Shown: positions 1 to 6,416 of the stretch, in pieces
Numbering within the stretch: the stretch's first letter is position 1
Layout: the number at the start of each line of letters is the position of its first letter
NCBI GenBank assembly: GCA_964591105.1
Contig: CAZPZR010000040.1
Span: forward strand, 1-16,998
Direction of reading: 5' to 3'
DNA length: 16,998 bases
DNA from: CAZPZR01 sp964591105
Lineage (GTDB): Bacteria > Bacillota > Clostridia > Lachnospirales > Lachnospiraceae
Program-made: the position numbers and the translations under genes
Notes under the pieces: model-generated
Databases searched by the model: none
Told to the model about the DNA's origin: nothing
Seen by the model: only the letters and a program-made list of their open reading frames with translations

Positions 1-899
1 GCAACAATATTTTTTGCAACATAACGAGCTGCATAAGCTGCAGAACGGTCAACTTTTGTACAGTCTTTTCCTGAGAATGCTCCACCACCGTGACGAGCCA
101 TTCCACCGTAAGTATCAACGATGATCTTACGTCCTGTAAGTCCGCTGTCTCCGTGTGGCCCACCAATTACAAAACGTCCTGTTGGGTTGATGAAGAATTT
201 TGTATTTTCATCTACCATTTCCTGTGGAAGAATCACGTCAAATACATGTTTCTTAATATCTTCGTGAATCTGTTCCTGTGTAACATCTGGATCGTGCTGT
301 GTAGAAAGTACTACTGCATCTAATCTTTCTGGTTTTCCTTCTTCATTGTATTCTACAGATACCTGAGTTTTTCCATCTGGACGAAGGTATGTGAGTGTTC
401 CGTCTTTACGAACTTTTGTAAGCTGTAATGCAAGTTTATGTGCAAGTGAAATTGGGAATGGCATCAATTCTTCTGTTTCGTTTGATGCGTATCCGAACAT
501 CATTCCCTGGTCTCCAGCACCGATTGCTTCGATTTCTTCATCAGACATTTTGTTTTCTTTTGCTTCTAATGCTGTATCTACACCGAGCGCAATGTCTACA
601 GACTGTTCGTCAATTGCTGTGATTACACCACATGTGTGTGCGTCAAATCCGTATTTTCCACGGTTATATCCAATTTCATCAACTGTATCACGTACAATTT
701 TCTGAATATCTACGTATGCGTTTGTTGTGATTTCACCCATAACGAGTACAAGTCCTGTTGTGATTGCTGTTTCACAAGCTACACGGCTGTTTGGATCCTG
801 TTCCATAAGAGCATCAAGCACTGCGTCTGAAATCTGGTCACAGATTTTATCCGGATGTCCTTCTGTTACTGATTCTGATGTGAATAATAATCTTTCCAT
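1..899 (-). CDS. metK: S-adenosylmethionine synthetase (3' end outside window)
   Basis: Makes S-adenosylmethionine from methionine and ATP in the cytoplasm. Read on the minus strand from the ATG at 899, the frame stays open to the window edge (about 299 codons of the family's usual 390-400), so the C-terminal quarter is missing. Family motifs are clear: an N-terminus MERLLFTSESVTEGHPDK (ATP/methionine loop with the HPDK histidine), GAGDQGMMFGY near residue 120, and GGPHGDSGLTGRKI near residue 250 (the P-loop-like region). The start is set by an AAGGAG site about 7 bases upstream. The gene sits behind a SAM-I riboswitch and terminator, so high SAM should switch it off. Identity is near certain from the motifs. 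Confidence 0.97.
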   Translation of the reverse strand, partial: MERLLFTSESVTEGHPDKICDQISDAVLDALMEQDPNSRVACETAITTGLVLVMGEITTNAYVDIQKIVRDTVDEIGYNRGKYGFDAHTCGVITAIDEQSVDIALGVDTALEAKENKMSDEEIEAIGAGDQGMMFGYASNETEELMPFPISLAHKLALQLTKVRKDGTLTYLRPDGKTQVSVEYNEEGKPERLDAVVLSTQHDPDVTQEQIHEDIKKHVFDVILPQEMVDENTKFFINPTGRFVIGGPHGDSGLTGRKIIVDTYGGMARHGGGAFSGKDCTKVDRSAAYAARYVAKNIV

Positions 900-924
900 A
901 GTTTTTCTCCTTTTCTAACTGTGT

Positions 925-947
925 GCAAAGGGGATTCCCCTTTTTGC
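925..947 (-). other. Stem-loop in metK 5' leader
   Basis: On the metK transcript, GC, an A run and GGGG pair with CCCC, a U run and GC around a 3-base loop (AAU), with two unpaired A's. It lies between the riboswitch terminator and the ribosome site. It has no U-tract of its own, so it is probably not a terminator. It may protect the mRNA 5' end or be incidental. Confidence 0.4.
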
Positions 948-1003
948 TCCCTTTCTCTTGGTCGAGATGGTTTTGTTTTATAAAAAAGCCTAAATCATCG
1001 TAA

Positions 1004-1034
1004 GCAAAAAAATCAGCCCGCCATAAGCGGACTG
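1004..1034 (-). terminator. SAM riboswitch expression-platform terminator
   Basis: On the minus strand CAGTCCGC-TTAT-GGCGGGCTG forms a GC-rich hairpin followed by seven T's (A's at 1006-1012). The bases CCGCTTAT (complement of 1023-1030) can instead pair with ATAAGAGG (complement of 1057-1064), the 3' strand of aptamer helix P1, with one A-G mismatch. That gives the antiterminator expected for an OFF switch. Confidence 0.9.
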
Positions 1035-1057
1035 TTTTATATCTTTATAAACCAATC

Positions 1058-1155
1058 CTCTTATTGTTCGATTACTCGCTCAGGTTGGCACCTTCCCATC
1101 TGGGGGTTGCCGCAGCTTCATAGATCCTTTGTATCTCCACTGCTCTGAATAAGAG
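1058..1155 (-). ncRNA. SAM-I (S-box) riboswitch aptamer
   Basis: The minus strand carries the S-box core. P1 is CTCTTATT at 1155-1148 pairing with AATAAGAG ending at 1058. Inside are the conserved ATGAAGC (complement of 1115-1121), GGCAACC (complement of 1105-1111) and AAGGTGCCAACCTG (complement of 1081-1094). Position and strand fit control of metK about 160 bases downstream. SAM binding should stabilise P1, free the terminator at 1004-1034 and stop transcription. The 98-base length is normal for the class. Confidence 0.95.
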
Positions 1156-1188
1156 AAAGTTTGCTTTATTTACTTTTGTACCGATAAG

Positions 1189-1217
1189 ACTCTACAACGT
1201 TTTTATATGAATGTCAA
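1189..1217 (-). promoter_or_regulatory. Promoter of the riboswitch-metK transcript
   Basis: TTGACA (1217-1212) and TAGAGT (1194-1189) are separated by exactly 17 bases. The -35 box ends 3 bases past the murA stop codon, so metK is transcribed independently of murA. The -10 matches consensus at 4 of 6. Confidence 0.8.
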
Positions 1218-1220
1218 GTC

Positions 1221-2513
1221 CTAACTCACTTTTAATTTGAATTTCTGAATTTCTTTTTCGCTGGATACTTTTTCAATTACTCCGCCAAGTCCTCTCAGCT
1301 TTTCTTCAAATCTTTCGTATCCTCTCTGGATGTACACGATATCGTCTACAATTGTGATTCCATCTGTTGCAAGACCTGCAATGCAAAGTGCTGCACCTGC
1401 ACGAAGGTCTGGTGCACTTACTCTTGCTCCTGAGAATGCTTCTACACCTTCGATTGTAGCGGAATTGCCTTCAATCTTAACGTTCGCTCCCATTCTTGCA
1501 AGCTCATCCAAATATTTGAATCGATTTTCAAAAATACTTTCTGTAATAATACTTGTTCCCTTGCAGAGTGCAAGTGTCACACCAATCTGTGGCTGCATAT
1601 CTGTTGGGAATCCTGGATATGGAAGTGTCTTTACATGTGTGCTCACGAGATCTCCCTTAGATACTACACGCACAGCATCATCAAACTCTTCTACCTCACA
1701 GCCCATCTCTAAGAGCTTCGCAACTGTTGCTTCCAAATGCTTTGGAATTACATTCAGAACTGTTACATCCCCTTTGGTAGCTGCTGCCGCAAACATAAAT
1801 GTTCCTGCTTCAATCTGATCTGGGATTACGGAATATGTTGTTCCATGAAGCTTCTTCACTCCACGAATCTTGATTACGTCTGTTCCTGCACCACGGATGT
1901 TCGCACCCATGCTGTTCAAGAAGTTGGCAAGGTCAACTACATGTGGTTCCTTTGCAACGTTCTCCATGATGGTAGTTCCTTCAGCCATAGCTGCTGCCAT
2001 CATAACATTGATGGTTGCACCTACACTTACAACGTCAAAGTAAATATGTTTTCCAACAAGATTCTCTGCTTCTGCTACAATCTTGCCATATTCAATCTCA
2101 ACATCTGCACCAAGTGCGCGGAATCCCTTCAAATGCTGATCGATTGGTCTGCTTCCAATGTTACATCCACCTGGAAGTGCAACTTCTGCATGTTTGTACT
2201 TTCCAAGCATCGCACCTAACATATAGTAAGATGCACGAATTTTCTTAATGTAATCATACTCAATACTGTAAGACTGGATTCCCTTTCCATTAATCTTTAC
2301 AGTGTGTCTGTCTACACGATGTACACTAGCACCAATTCCTGCAATTGCATCCAAAAGAACATTGATGTCATTTACATCTGGCAGATTTTCAATGCAGACG
2401 GTTTCATCTGTCATAATTGCTGCTGCAAGAAGTCCCAGTGCAGCATTCTTTGCTCCACCAATCTCGACTTCACCAACCAATGGGTTACCGCCCTTAATAA
2501 TATACTGTTCCAT
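1221..2513 (-). CDS. murA: UDP-N-acetylglucosamine 1-carboxyvinyltransferase
   Basis: First committed step of peptidoglycan synthesis: transfers enolpyruvate from PEP to UDP-GlcNAc in the cytoplasm. The 430-residue product has the expected length. Lys22-Asn23 in GGAKNA, the PEP-binding, fosfomycin-sensitive cysteine at about residue 117 in LPGGCNIGSRP, and the catalytic aspartate in GFPTDMQPQ are all present. I start at the ATG at 2513 because GAGGTG lies 4 bases upstream; a TTG at 2525 in the same frame overlaps that ribosome site and is unlikely. Clostridia often carry two MurA paralogues and this sequence alone does not say which this is. A promoter at 2582-2609 serves it. No terminator is visible before the metK promoter. 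Confidence 0.96.
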   Translation of the reverse strand: MEQYIIKGGNPLVGEVEIGGAKNAALGLLAAAIMTDETVCIENLPDVNDINVLLDAIAGIGASVHRVDRHTVKINGKGIQSYSIEYDYIKKIRASYYMLGAMLGKYKHAEVALPGGCNIGSRPIDQHLKGFRALGADVEIEYGKIVAEAENLVGKHIYFDVVSVGATINVMMAAAMAEGTTIMENVAKEPHVVDLANFLNSMGANIRGAGTDVIKIRGVKKLHGTTYSVIPDQIEAGTFMFAAAATKGDVTVLNVIPKHLEATVAKLLEMGCEVEEFDDAVRVVSKGDLVSTHVKTLPYPGFPTDMQPQIGVTLALCKGTSIITESIFENRFKYLDELARMGANVKIEGNSATIEGVEAFSGARVSAPDLRAGAALCIAGLATDGITIVDDIVYIQRGYERFEEKLRGLGGVIEKVSSEKEIQKFKLKVS

Positions 2514-2581
2514 ATAACACCTCAAAAAATATATCTATAATTCAAACTCTAATATTCCGTATTTTACGCATATTCCATTGT

Positions 2582-2609
2582 ATTATATCATAGATTACGA
2601 ATTTGTAAA
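2582..2609 (-). promoter_or_regulatory. murA promoter
   Basis: On the minus strand TTTACA (2609-2604), a 16-base spacer and TATAAT (2587-2582), preceded by TG one base before (extended -10). The start point would be about 65 bases upstream of murA. The rest of the 134-base gap to aroK holds nothing else recognisable. Confidence 0.7.
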
Positions 2610-2647
2610 ATATTTTTTTATTCTTGTAATTTTCCAGCAATATTTTC

Positions 2648-3148
2648 CTAGTTTTCTTCCAGAATATCTAGCACTTTTCCTATTGTTTCTTCCAGGCGGA
2701 GTCCATCTTCACACACCGTGATATCCGCATATTTTTCAAATAATTTCACGCGTTCATTGTAGAGCATCTCCAAAGTCTGCCCTTCTCTAAGTACTACGCC
2801 TCTCTTTTTCGCATTTCCAAGTCTTTTGCTGATGGTTTCAAACGAAGCCTGCAAATAGATGACTGTCCCAATTTCTTTAAAGTGCTTCATTGCGTTTTCA
2901 CAATATACCACACTTCCTCCCGGCGACACAACCGTTTTTTTCACGTCAATCGACGCGTTCACGCTATCTTCAACTTCCAGAAATCCTTCTACACCTTTTT
3001 CTACAATAATTTCTCGCAAAAGCTTACCTTCTTTTTCCTGAATCAAAAGATCTGTATCAATGAATTTATATCCAAGTCTTTTTGCAACAACTACACCAAC
3101 TGTACTCTTTCCCACAGCTGGCATTCCAATCAAAATAATGTTCTCCAT
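2648..3148 (-). CDS. Shikimate kinase-like P-loop kinase
   Basis: A 166-residue P-loop NMP-kinase-fold protein of the AroK family. Walker A is GMPAVGKST at 8-16 and DTD is at 31-33 (shikimate-binding Asp in AroK). The lid region KKRGVVL (114-120) and the R..LF..YAD segment near 133-142 also follow AroK. Two substrate features differ from classical AroK. The FRxxE arginine is replaced (FLEVED at 56-61, Leu57), and the GGG loop reads GGS (77-79). So ATP binding is well supported but shikimate as substrate is doubtful, which is why I give no symbol. Start: ATG at 3148 with AAGGAG 7 bases upstream. It has its own extended -10 promoter and no other aromatic-pathway gene beside it. Confidence 0.82.
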   Translation of the reverse strand: MENIILIGMPAVGKSTVGVVVAKRLGYKFIDTDLLIQEKEGKLLREIIVEKGVEGFLEVEDSVNASIDVKKTVVSPGGSVVYCENAMKHFKEIGTVIYLQASFETISKRLGNAKKRGVVLREGQTLEMLYNERVKLFEKYADITVCEDGLRLEETIGKVLDILEEN

Positions 3149-3190
3149 GATGTGTCTCCTTCATATTCAGTTCTGCATTTTCATCGAAGT

Positions 3191-3199
3191 ATTATAGCA
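3191..3199 (-). promoter_or_regulatory. Extended -10 promoter of the shikimate kinase-like gene
   Basis: Minus-strand TGC-TATAAT (3199-3191) gives a perfect extended -10 box about 45 bases upstream of the ATG. The would-be -35 position falls on the preceding terminator's U-tract and matches poorly, as is tolerated with extended -10 boxes. Confidence 0.65.
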
Positions 3200-3209
3200 C
3201 ACAAATGTG

Positions 3210-3242
3210 AAAAAAGGGAGTCTTTCTCATCAAAAGCCTCCC
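3210..3242 (-). terminator. Terminator after the 117-residue hypothetical gene
   Basis: Minus strand GGGAGGCTTT and AAAGACTCCC pair over 10 positions with one G-A mismatch around a 7-base loop, followed by six T's. It begins 7 bases past the stop codon at 3249. Confidence 0.88.
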
Positions 3243-3248
3243 TCACGA

Positions 3249-3602
3249 TTATTTTCTTCCTTGAAATTTACGATATTCTCGTCGTCTTTCACATATTTCC
3301 TGATACAGCATCACATGAATCAGATCCATCATCCATTCACCTGGATGCTCTTCTTTTCCCTCTGTCTGGTCATAAACCCTTCTGCACATTAACCGTAACT
3401 GTAATTGATCGGGATACTCATCATACATCATACTCCCTTCATATTCCATTCGGTCACATTCCATCTCTATATAAGGAAGAACTCTTTTCGCTGTGTCTGG
3501 ATATGCCGCTTTCATGTATTCATAATCCCGCTGTCCCATCCGTTCGTTTTCCCAGAGCAGCGGAGATTGATAGGCAAGGTAAAAAGGTAATCTGGATTCC
3601 AT
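3249..3602 (-). CDS. Small conserved hypothetical protein, acidic and Tyr/Met-rich
   Basis: 117 residues, with no signal peptide or membrane segment. The middle, IEMECDRMEYEGSMMYDEYP (residues about 45-64), is rich in Glu, Met and Tyr; the C-terminus ERRREYRKFQGRK is basic. I recognise this type as a short protein that recurs without known function in Lachnospiraceae genomes, but I cannot name a domain. It is real: AGGAG lies 10 bases before the ATG at 3602, the frame ends just before a good terminator, and no plus-strand gene competes. It is monocistronic between tRNA-Arg and the kinase-like gene. Its promoter is not clear; a weak TTGGGA/TATAGA pair sits within 3620-3650. Confidence 0.8.
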   Translation of the reverse strand: MESRLPFYLAYQSPLLWENERMGQRDYEYMKAAYPDTAKRVLPYIEMECDRMEYEGSMMYDEYPDQLQLRLMCRRVYDQTEGKEEHPGEWMMDLIHVMLYQEICERRREYRKFQGRK

Positions 3603-3677
3603 CGTTTACACACTCCTGCTATTTCTATCTATAATTAGCATATGTGGCATTCCCAAAAAGGTTCTATATTGCATACG

Positions 3678-3709
3678 AAAAAAGCACTCCGATTAATCGA
3701 AGTGCTTTT
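3678..3709 (-). terminator. tRNA-Arg terminator
   Basis: AAAAGCACTTCGAT and ATCGGAGTGCTTTT on the minus strand form a 14-bp stem (one G-U) with a tiny loop, ending in six T's. It lies 4 bases beyond the 3' end of the tRNA gene. Confidence 0.92.
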
Positions 3710-3713
3710 CAAG

Positions 3714-3787
3714 CGTGGGCGAGAAGATTCGAACTCCCGACCTTTTGGTCCGTAGCCAAACGCTCTATCCAGCTGAGCTACGCCCAC
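3714..3787 (-). tRNA. tRNA-Arg (anticodon ACG)
   Basis: A 74-base cloverleaf on the minus strand. Acceptor GTGGGCG pairs with CGCCCAC; the D arm is GCTC-AGCTGGATA-GAGC; anticodon stem TTTGG/CCAAA encloses CTACGGA, giving ACG; the T loop is TTCGAAT with two G-U pairs in its stem. The discriminator is G, and CCA is not encoded, so it must be added after transcription. The first anticodon A is expected to be edited to inosine to read CGU/CGC/CGA. Confidence 0.96.
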
Positions 3788-3826
3788 ACATTATTTTGTT
3801 TTGTTGTGTCCCTCACAACGAAGATT

Positions 3827-3855
3827 ATTATATCTCAGGCTTTTTATAAAGTCAA
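3827..3855 (-). promoter_or_regulatory. tRNA-Arg promoter
   Basis: TTGACT (3855-3850), a 17-base spacer and a perfect TATAAT (3832-3827) on the minus strand, 40 bases before the tRNA. The T-rich stretch at 3858-3900 upstream holds no gene and could act as an UP-like A/T element on this strand. Confidence 0.85.
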
Positions 3856-3997
3856 CACTTTTTTTGATTTTTTTCAAAAAATTTTTATTTTGATTTTTTT
3901 ACCCAAACTGGCTTGCTCATTTTTTTAATATCTGGACTTTTCAATCTATCCACTCTAGTGTTACTATATCTTATAGTTTTTTAGAAAGGAACTTTTT

Positions 3998-4855
3998 ATG
4001 TCAAAGAAAATTGCAGTAATTAACGACTTATCCGGATTTGGACGCTGTTCTCTGACTGCTGCCATTTCCGTAATCGCTGCTATGGGAGTACAACCATGTC
4101 CTCTCCCAACAGCAATCCTCACAGCACAAACAGATTATCCTAGTTACTACTGTGACGATTATACAGATAAAATGAAACACTACCGAATTGAATGGAAAAA
4201 GATGAATCAGACGTTCGACGGCATTTACACAGGTTACGTTGCCAGCGAAGCGCAGATTCATGAGATTTTTCATTTTATAGAAGAATTCCGAACTCCTGAC
4301 ACGTTCTTACTTGTTGATCCTGTCATGGGGGACGATGGCTCTACTTACTCCATGTTTACAGAAGGTTTATTGGCTCAGATGAAAAAATTGGCTCTTATGG
4401 CTGATATCATTACACCGAATCTTACCGAGCTTTGTCTTCTTGCAGGTGTTGATTACAAGAGCCTTCCAGACTCTTCCGATTCTAAATCACTTTTTGCTCA
4501 GATAGAAACTCTCGGAAAGTCTCTTTGTGCTCAGGGGCCTACTCATATTGTTGTCACAGGAATTACATTCACCGATGAAGCTGGTATTCCTCAGATGGGA
4601 AATCTCTACATTTCAAAGGAAGAAACTTCCCTTCTTGCATTTCCACATATCGGCGGCAGTTACTCTGGCACTGGTGACTTATTTGCCTCCTGCCTTGCTG
4701 CCGGAATTGCTCGCGGCGATGAAATTCCAGCAATCATTCAGATGGCTGGCGAATTCCTGGAACTGGCACTTGCTGACACTGTCAGAGAACAGATTCCTCG
4801 AAATGACGGAGTAAACTATGAGAAATATCTCTCGCTGTTAACCCCTCGTCAATAA
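3998..4855 (+). CDS. pdxK: Pyridoxal/pyridoxamine kinase (vitamin B6 salvage)
   Basis: Phosphorylates B6 vitamers with ATP to feed the PLP pool. The 285-residue ribokinase-superfamily protein begins MSKKIAVINDLSGFGRCSLT, typical of the Firmicutes pyridoxamine kinase group. It has DPVMGD at 107-112, ITPNLTE at 138-144 and the anion-hole motif GGSYSGTGD at 219-227, with the catalytic base Asp227. AAAGGA lies 7 bases before the ATG. It is followed 33 bases later by an ECF S component, with no terminator between, which supports a vitamin-salvage operon. Whether it should be called PdxK or PdxY is not decidable by eye; the hydroxymethylpyrimidine kinase ThiD is a related alternative but fits the N-terminus less well. 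Confidence 0.88.
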   Translation: MSKKIAVINDLSGFGRCSLTAAISVIAAMGVQPCPLPTAILTAQTDYPSYYCDDYTDKMKHYRIEWKKMNQTFDGIYTGYVASEAQIHEIFHFIEEFRTPDTFLLVDPVMGDDGSTYSMFTEGLLAQMKKLALMADIITPNLTELCLLAGVDYKSLPDSSDSKSLFAQIETLGKSLCAQGPTHIVVTGITFTDEAGIPQMGNLYISKEETSLLAFPHIGGSYSGTGDLFASCLAAGIARGDEIPAIIQMAGEFLELALADTVREQIPRNDGVNYEKYLSLLTPRQ

Positions 4856-4888
4856 CAACAAACAAATAATATGGAAAGGACGATTTAC

Positions 4889-5410
4889 ATGAGACGCGAA
4901 TCAACATCAGTAATTAATTTGACACTCACCGGACTTTTTGCAGCAATGATAACATTAATGACTGCGTACATTTTCCATATTCCTTATGGTGCCAATGGCG
5001 GATACATTCATTTTGGAGATACTCTCATTTACTTGGCAGCTATCCTCCTTCCAAAACCATATGCTATTGCCGCAGCAGCAATTGGTGGTGGATTGGCTGA
5101 CTTATTAACTGCACCAATGTGGGTGCCAGCAACTATTTTAATCAAAGTACTGCTAACTCTGCCATTTACATCAAATACAGAAAAAATACTTTCCAAGCGC
5201 AACAGCGTCGCTCCGCTTTTTGCAGCAATCTTCTCAATCGCAGGATATTATTTGGCTGAAGGTGTCATTTTCGGTTCCTTCGCATCTGCATTCGTCTCCA
5301 TTTGGGGTAATATAGTACAATCACTCGGAAGTATGATCATCTTCCTTGTCTTTGCTGCAGCGTTAGACCGCGTGCATTTGAAAGCGAGAGCCAATTTATT
5401 GGCACATTAA
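4889..5410 (+). CDS. ECF transporter S component, probably for vitamin B6
   Basis: 173 residues, nearly all hydrophobic, with about six membrane segments starting at NLTLTGLFAAMITLMTAYIF. The segment HIPYGANGGYIHFGDTLIYL followed by AIGGGLADLLTAPMW is typical of S components of energy-coupling-factor vitamin importers. I believe it belongs to the group catalogued as TIGR04002. It would need the shared EcfA-A'-T module encoded elsewhere. I start at the ATG at 4889, since GGAAAGGA (4873-4880) sits 8 bases before it and overlaps the earlier ATG at 4871. Substrate is inferred only from its place behind the B6 kinase. It ends 5 bases from the convergent AraC-type gene, with no terminator visible between them. 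Confidence 0.82.
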   Translation: MRRESTSVINLTLTGLFAAMITLMTAYIFHIPYGANGGYIHFGDTLIYLAAILLPKPYAIAAAAIGGGLADLLTAPMWVPATILIKVLLTLPFTSNTEKILSKRNSVAPLFAAIFSIAGYYLAEGVIFGSFASAFVSIWGNIVQSLGSMIIFLVFAAALDRVHLKARANLLAH

Positions 5411-5415
5411 TTAAT

Positions 5416-6294
5416 TTACAGTTTTTTCTTATATTCTCGCGGTGTACATTTCATATAGCGCTTAAAGATTTGTCCATAATAAGCCGGACTGGTGAAACCT
5501 ACCAATCCGGCTGTTTCTGTAATTGTCTTTCCTTGCCTCAAATAAGGCAGACTATTTTGAATTCGCAGAAACAGTATATAGTCAAAGATTGTCATTCCCA
5601 TATGCCGCTTAAAAAATCTACAACACTCACTTTTGCACAAATTTACTGCCTCAGCAATATCATCCAAACTGATTTCTTCCGTACAATGTGCCTGTATATA
5701 AGTTACCATCCCTCGCAATCGTTCTAAATGTCCCTTCGATTTTTGTGTATGTTTTGGCACTATCCGAAAATAGCGATACAGCTTACTCCAGATATTCATA
5801 AGATTTTTATGTACCTCTAGTTCATATTCTTCAGATGGCTGGCACCAATTTCGATAAATCTCCTGCATACTTGTGATGATTTCTTGTTGCCAATCAATTT
5901 GCGGTTCCAGTTTCAAAGAACCTGCCGCTTCATTTTCTATGATTGGACTCACATATTTCTCTTGAATTCTACTATTTTCATATCCGTAAATAAATCTCGG
6001 ATGAAAAGTAATCGCTAGATAGGTACATGTTTTCTCGCCAATCTGATAACCAGCGTGTAACATCTTACTATTGCAGAATATCCCCTCTCCTGCGTGTAGA
6101 TGATAGCTTTTTTCATTTACATGATATTCCATTTCTCCATCCATAATCCATGTAATTTCTATTTCCGGATGCCAGTGCCATAAAAAGCTTCCATGCTCGT
6201 ACATCTCAATTTTTTCCACACTCACATTCACAGGAAAAGCATAATCCCCATGGTTCTTAATTTCCTTTTGACTTTTTTCAATATCTATTTGCAT
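5416..6294 (-). CDS. AraC-family transcriptional regulator, probable gal regulator
   Basis: 292 residues. The N-terminal cupin-type sensing domain (about 18-110) has HWHPEIEITWIMDGEMEY, the usual sugar-pocket strand pair. The C-terminal AraC double HTH spans about 193-290, with helices ISLDDIAEAVNLCKSECCRF (208-227) and ITETAGLVGFTSPAYYGQIF (258-277) and the closing TPREYKK signature. It is transcribed away from galK, with a 122-base shared intergenic region that holds a palindrome, so control of galK-galT in response to galactose or a galactoside is a reasonable inference. The ribosome site is modest (AAGGA about 10 bases before ATG). No clear promoter is visible for this gene. Confidence 0.9.
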   Translation of the reverse strand: MQIDIEKSQKEIKNHGDYAFPVNVSVEKIEMYEHGSFLWHWHPEIEITWIMDGEMEYHVNEKSYHLHAGEGIFCNSKMLHAGYQIGEKTCTYLAITFHPRFIYGYENSRIQEKYVSPIIENEAAGSLKLEPQIDWQQEIITSMQEIYRNWCQPSEEYELEVHKNLMNIWSKLYRYFRIVPKHTQKSKGHLERLRGMVTYIQAHCTEEISLDDIAEAVNLCKSECCRFFKRHMGMTIFDYILFLRIQNSLPYLRQGKTITETAGLVGFTSPAYYGQIFKRYMKCTPREYKKKL

Positions 6295-6331
6295 CTTCTC
6301 AATATCCTTATAATTTTATCTAATATATTTA

Positions 6332-6360
6332 TTGATATGCGTATAAATACGCACTATCAT
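6332..6360 (+). promoter_or_regulatory. galK-galT promoter with operator-like spacer
   Basis: TTGATA (6332-6337) and TATCAT (6355-6360) each match consensus at 5 of 6 and are exactly 17 bases apart. The whole spacer is taken up by the palindrome at 6338-6353. A second TATAAT at 6361-6366 has no good -35 partner. Confidence 0.65.
6338..6353. promoter_or_regulatory. Palindromic operator candidate in the galK promoter
   Basis: TGCGTATAAATACGCA: 7-base perfect arms (TGCGTAT/ATACGCA) around AA, between the -35 and -10 boxes. A protein bound here would block RNA polymerase, so the site suggests repression. It also lies about 45 bases upstream of the divergent AraC-type gene. The binder is unknown; AraC proteins more often use direct repeats. 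Confidence 0.6.
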
Positions 6361-6416
6361 TATAATAAATCTAATGAAATATTTCTACAAAATATAAGGA
6401 AAGGATATTTGCAAAT

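Noticed and set aside
2514..2525. Upstream TTG start for murA giving four extra residues
   Set aside because: The TTG overlaps the GAGGTG ribosome site that serves the ATG at 2513, and MEQYIIKGG matches the usual MurA N-terminus.
2882..3634. Long plus-strand frame of 250 codons opposite the kinase-like and hypothetical genes
   Set aside because: It is antisense to two well-supported genes and a terminator, has no ribosome site or family motif, and its composition is that of a shadow frame.
3858..3900. T-rich tract as a terminator or origin-like element
   Set aside because: No hairpin or repeated boxes; it is low-complexity A/T sequence upstream of the tRNA promoter.
4871..4888. Earlier ATG for the ECF S component
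   Set aside because: It overlaps the GGAAAGGA site that is well placed for the ATG at 4889 and has no ribosome site of its own.
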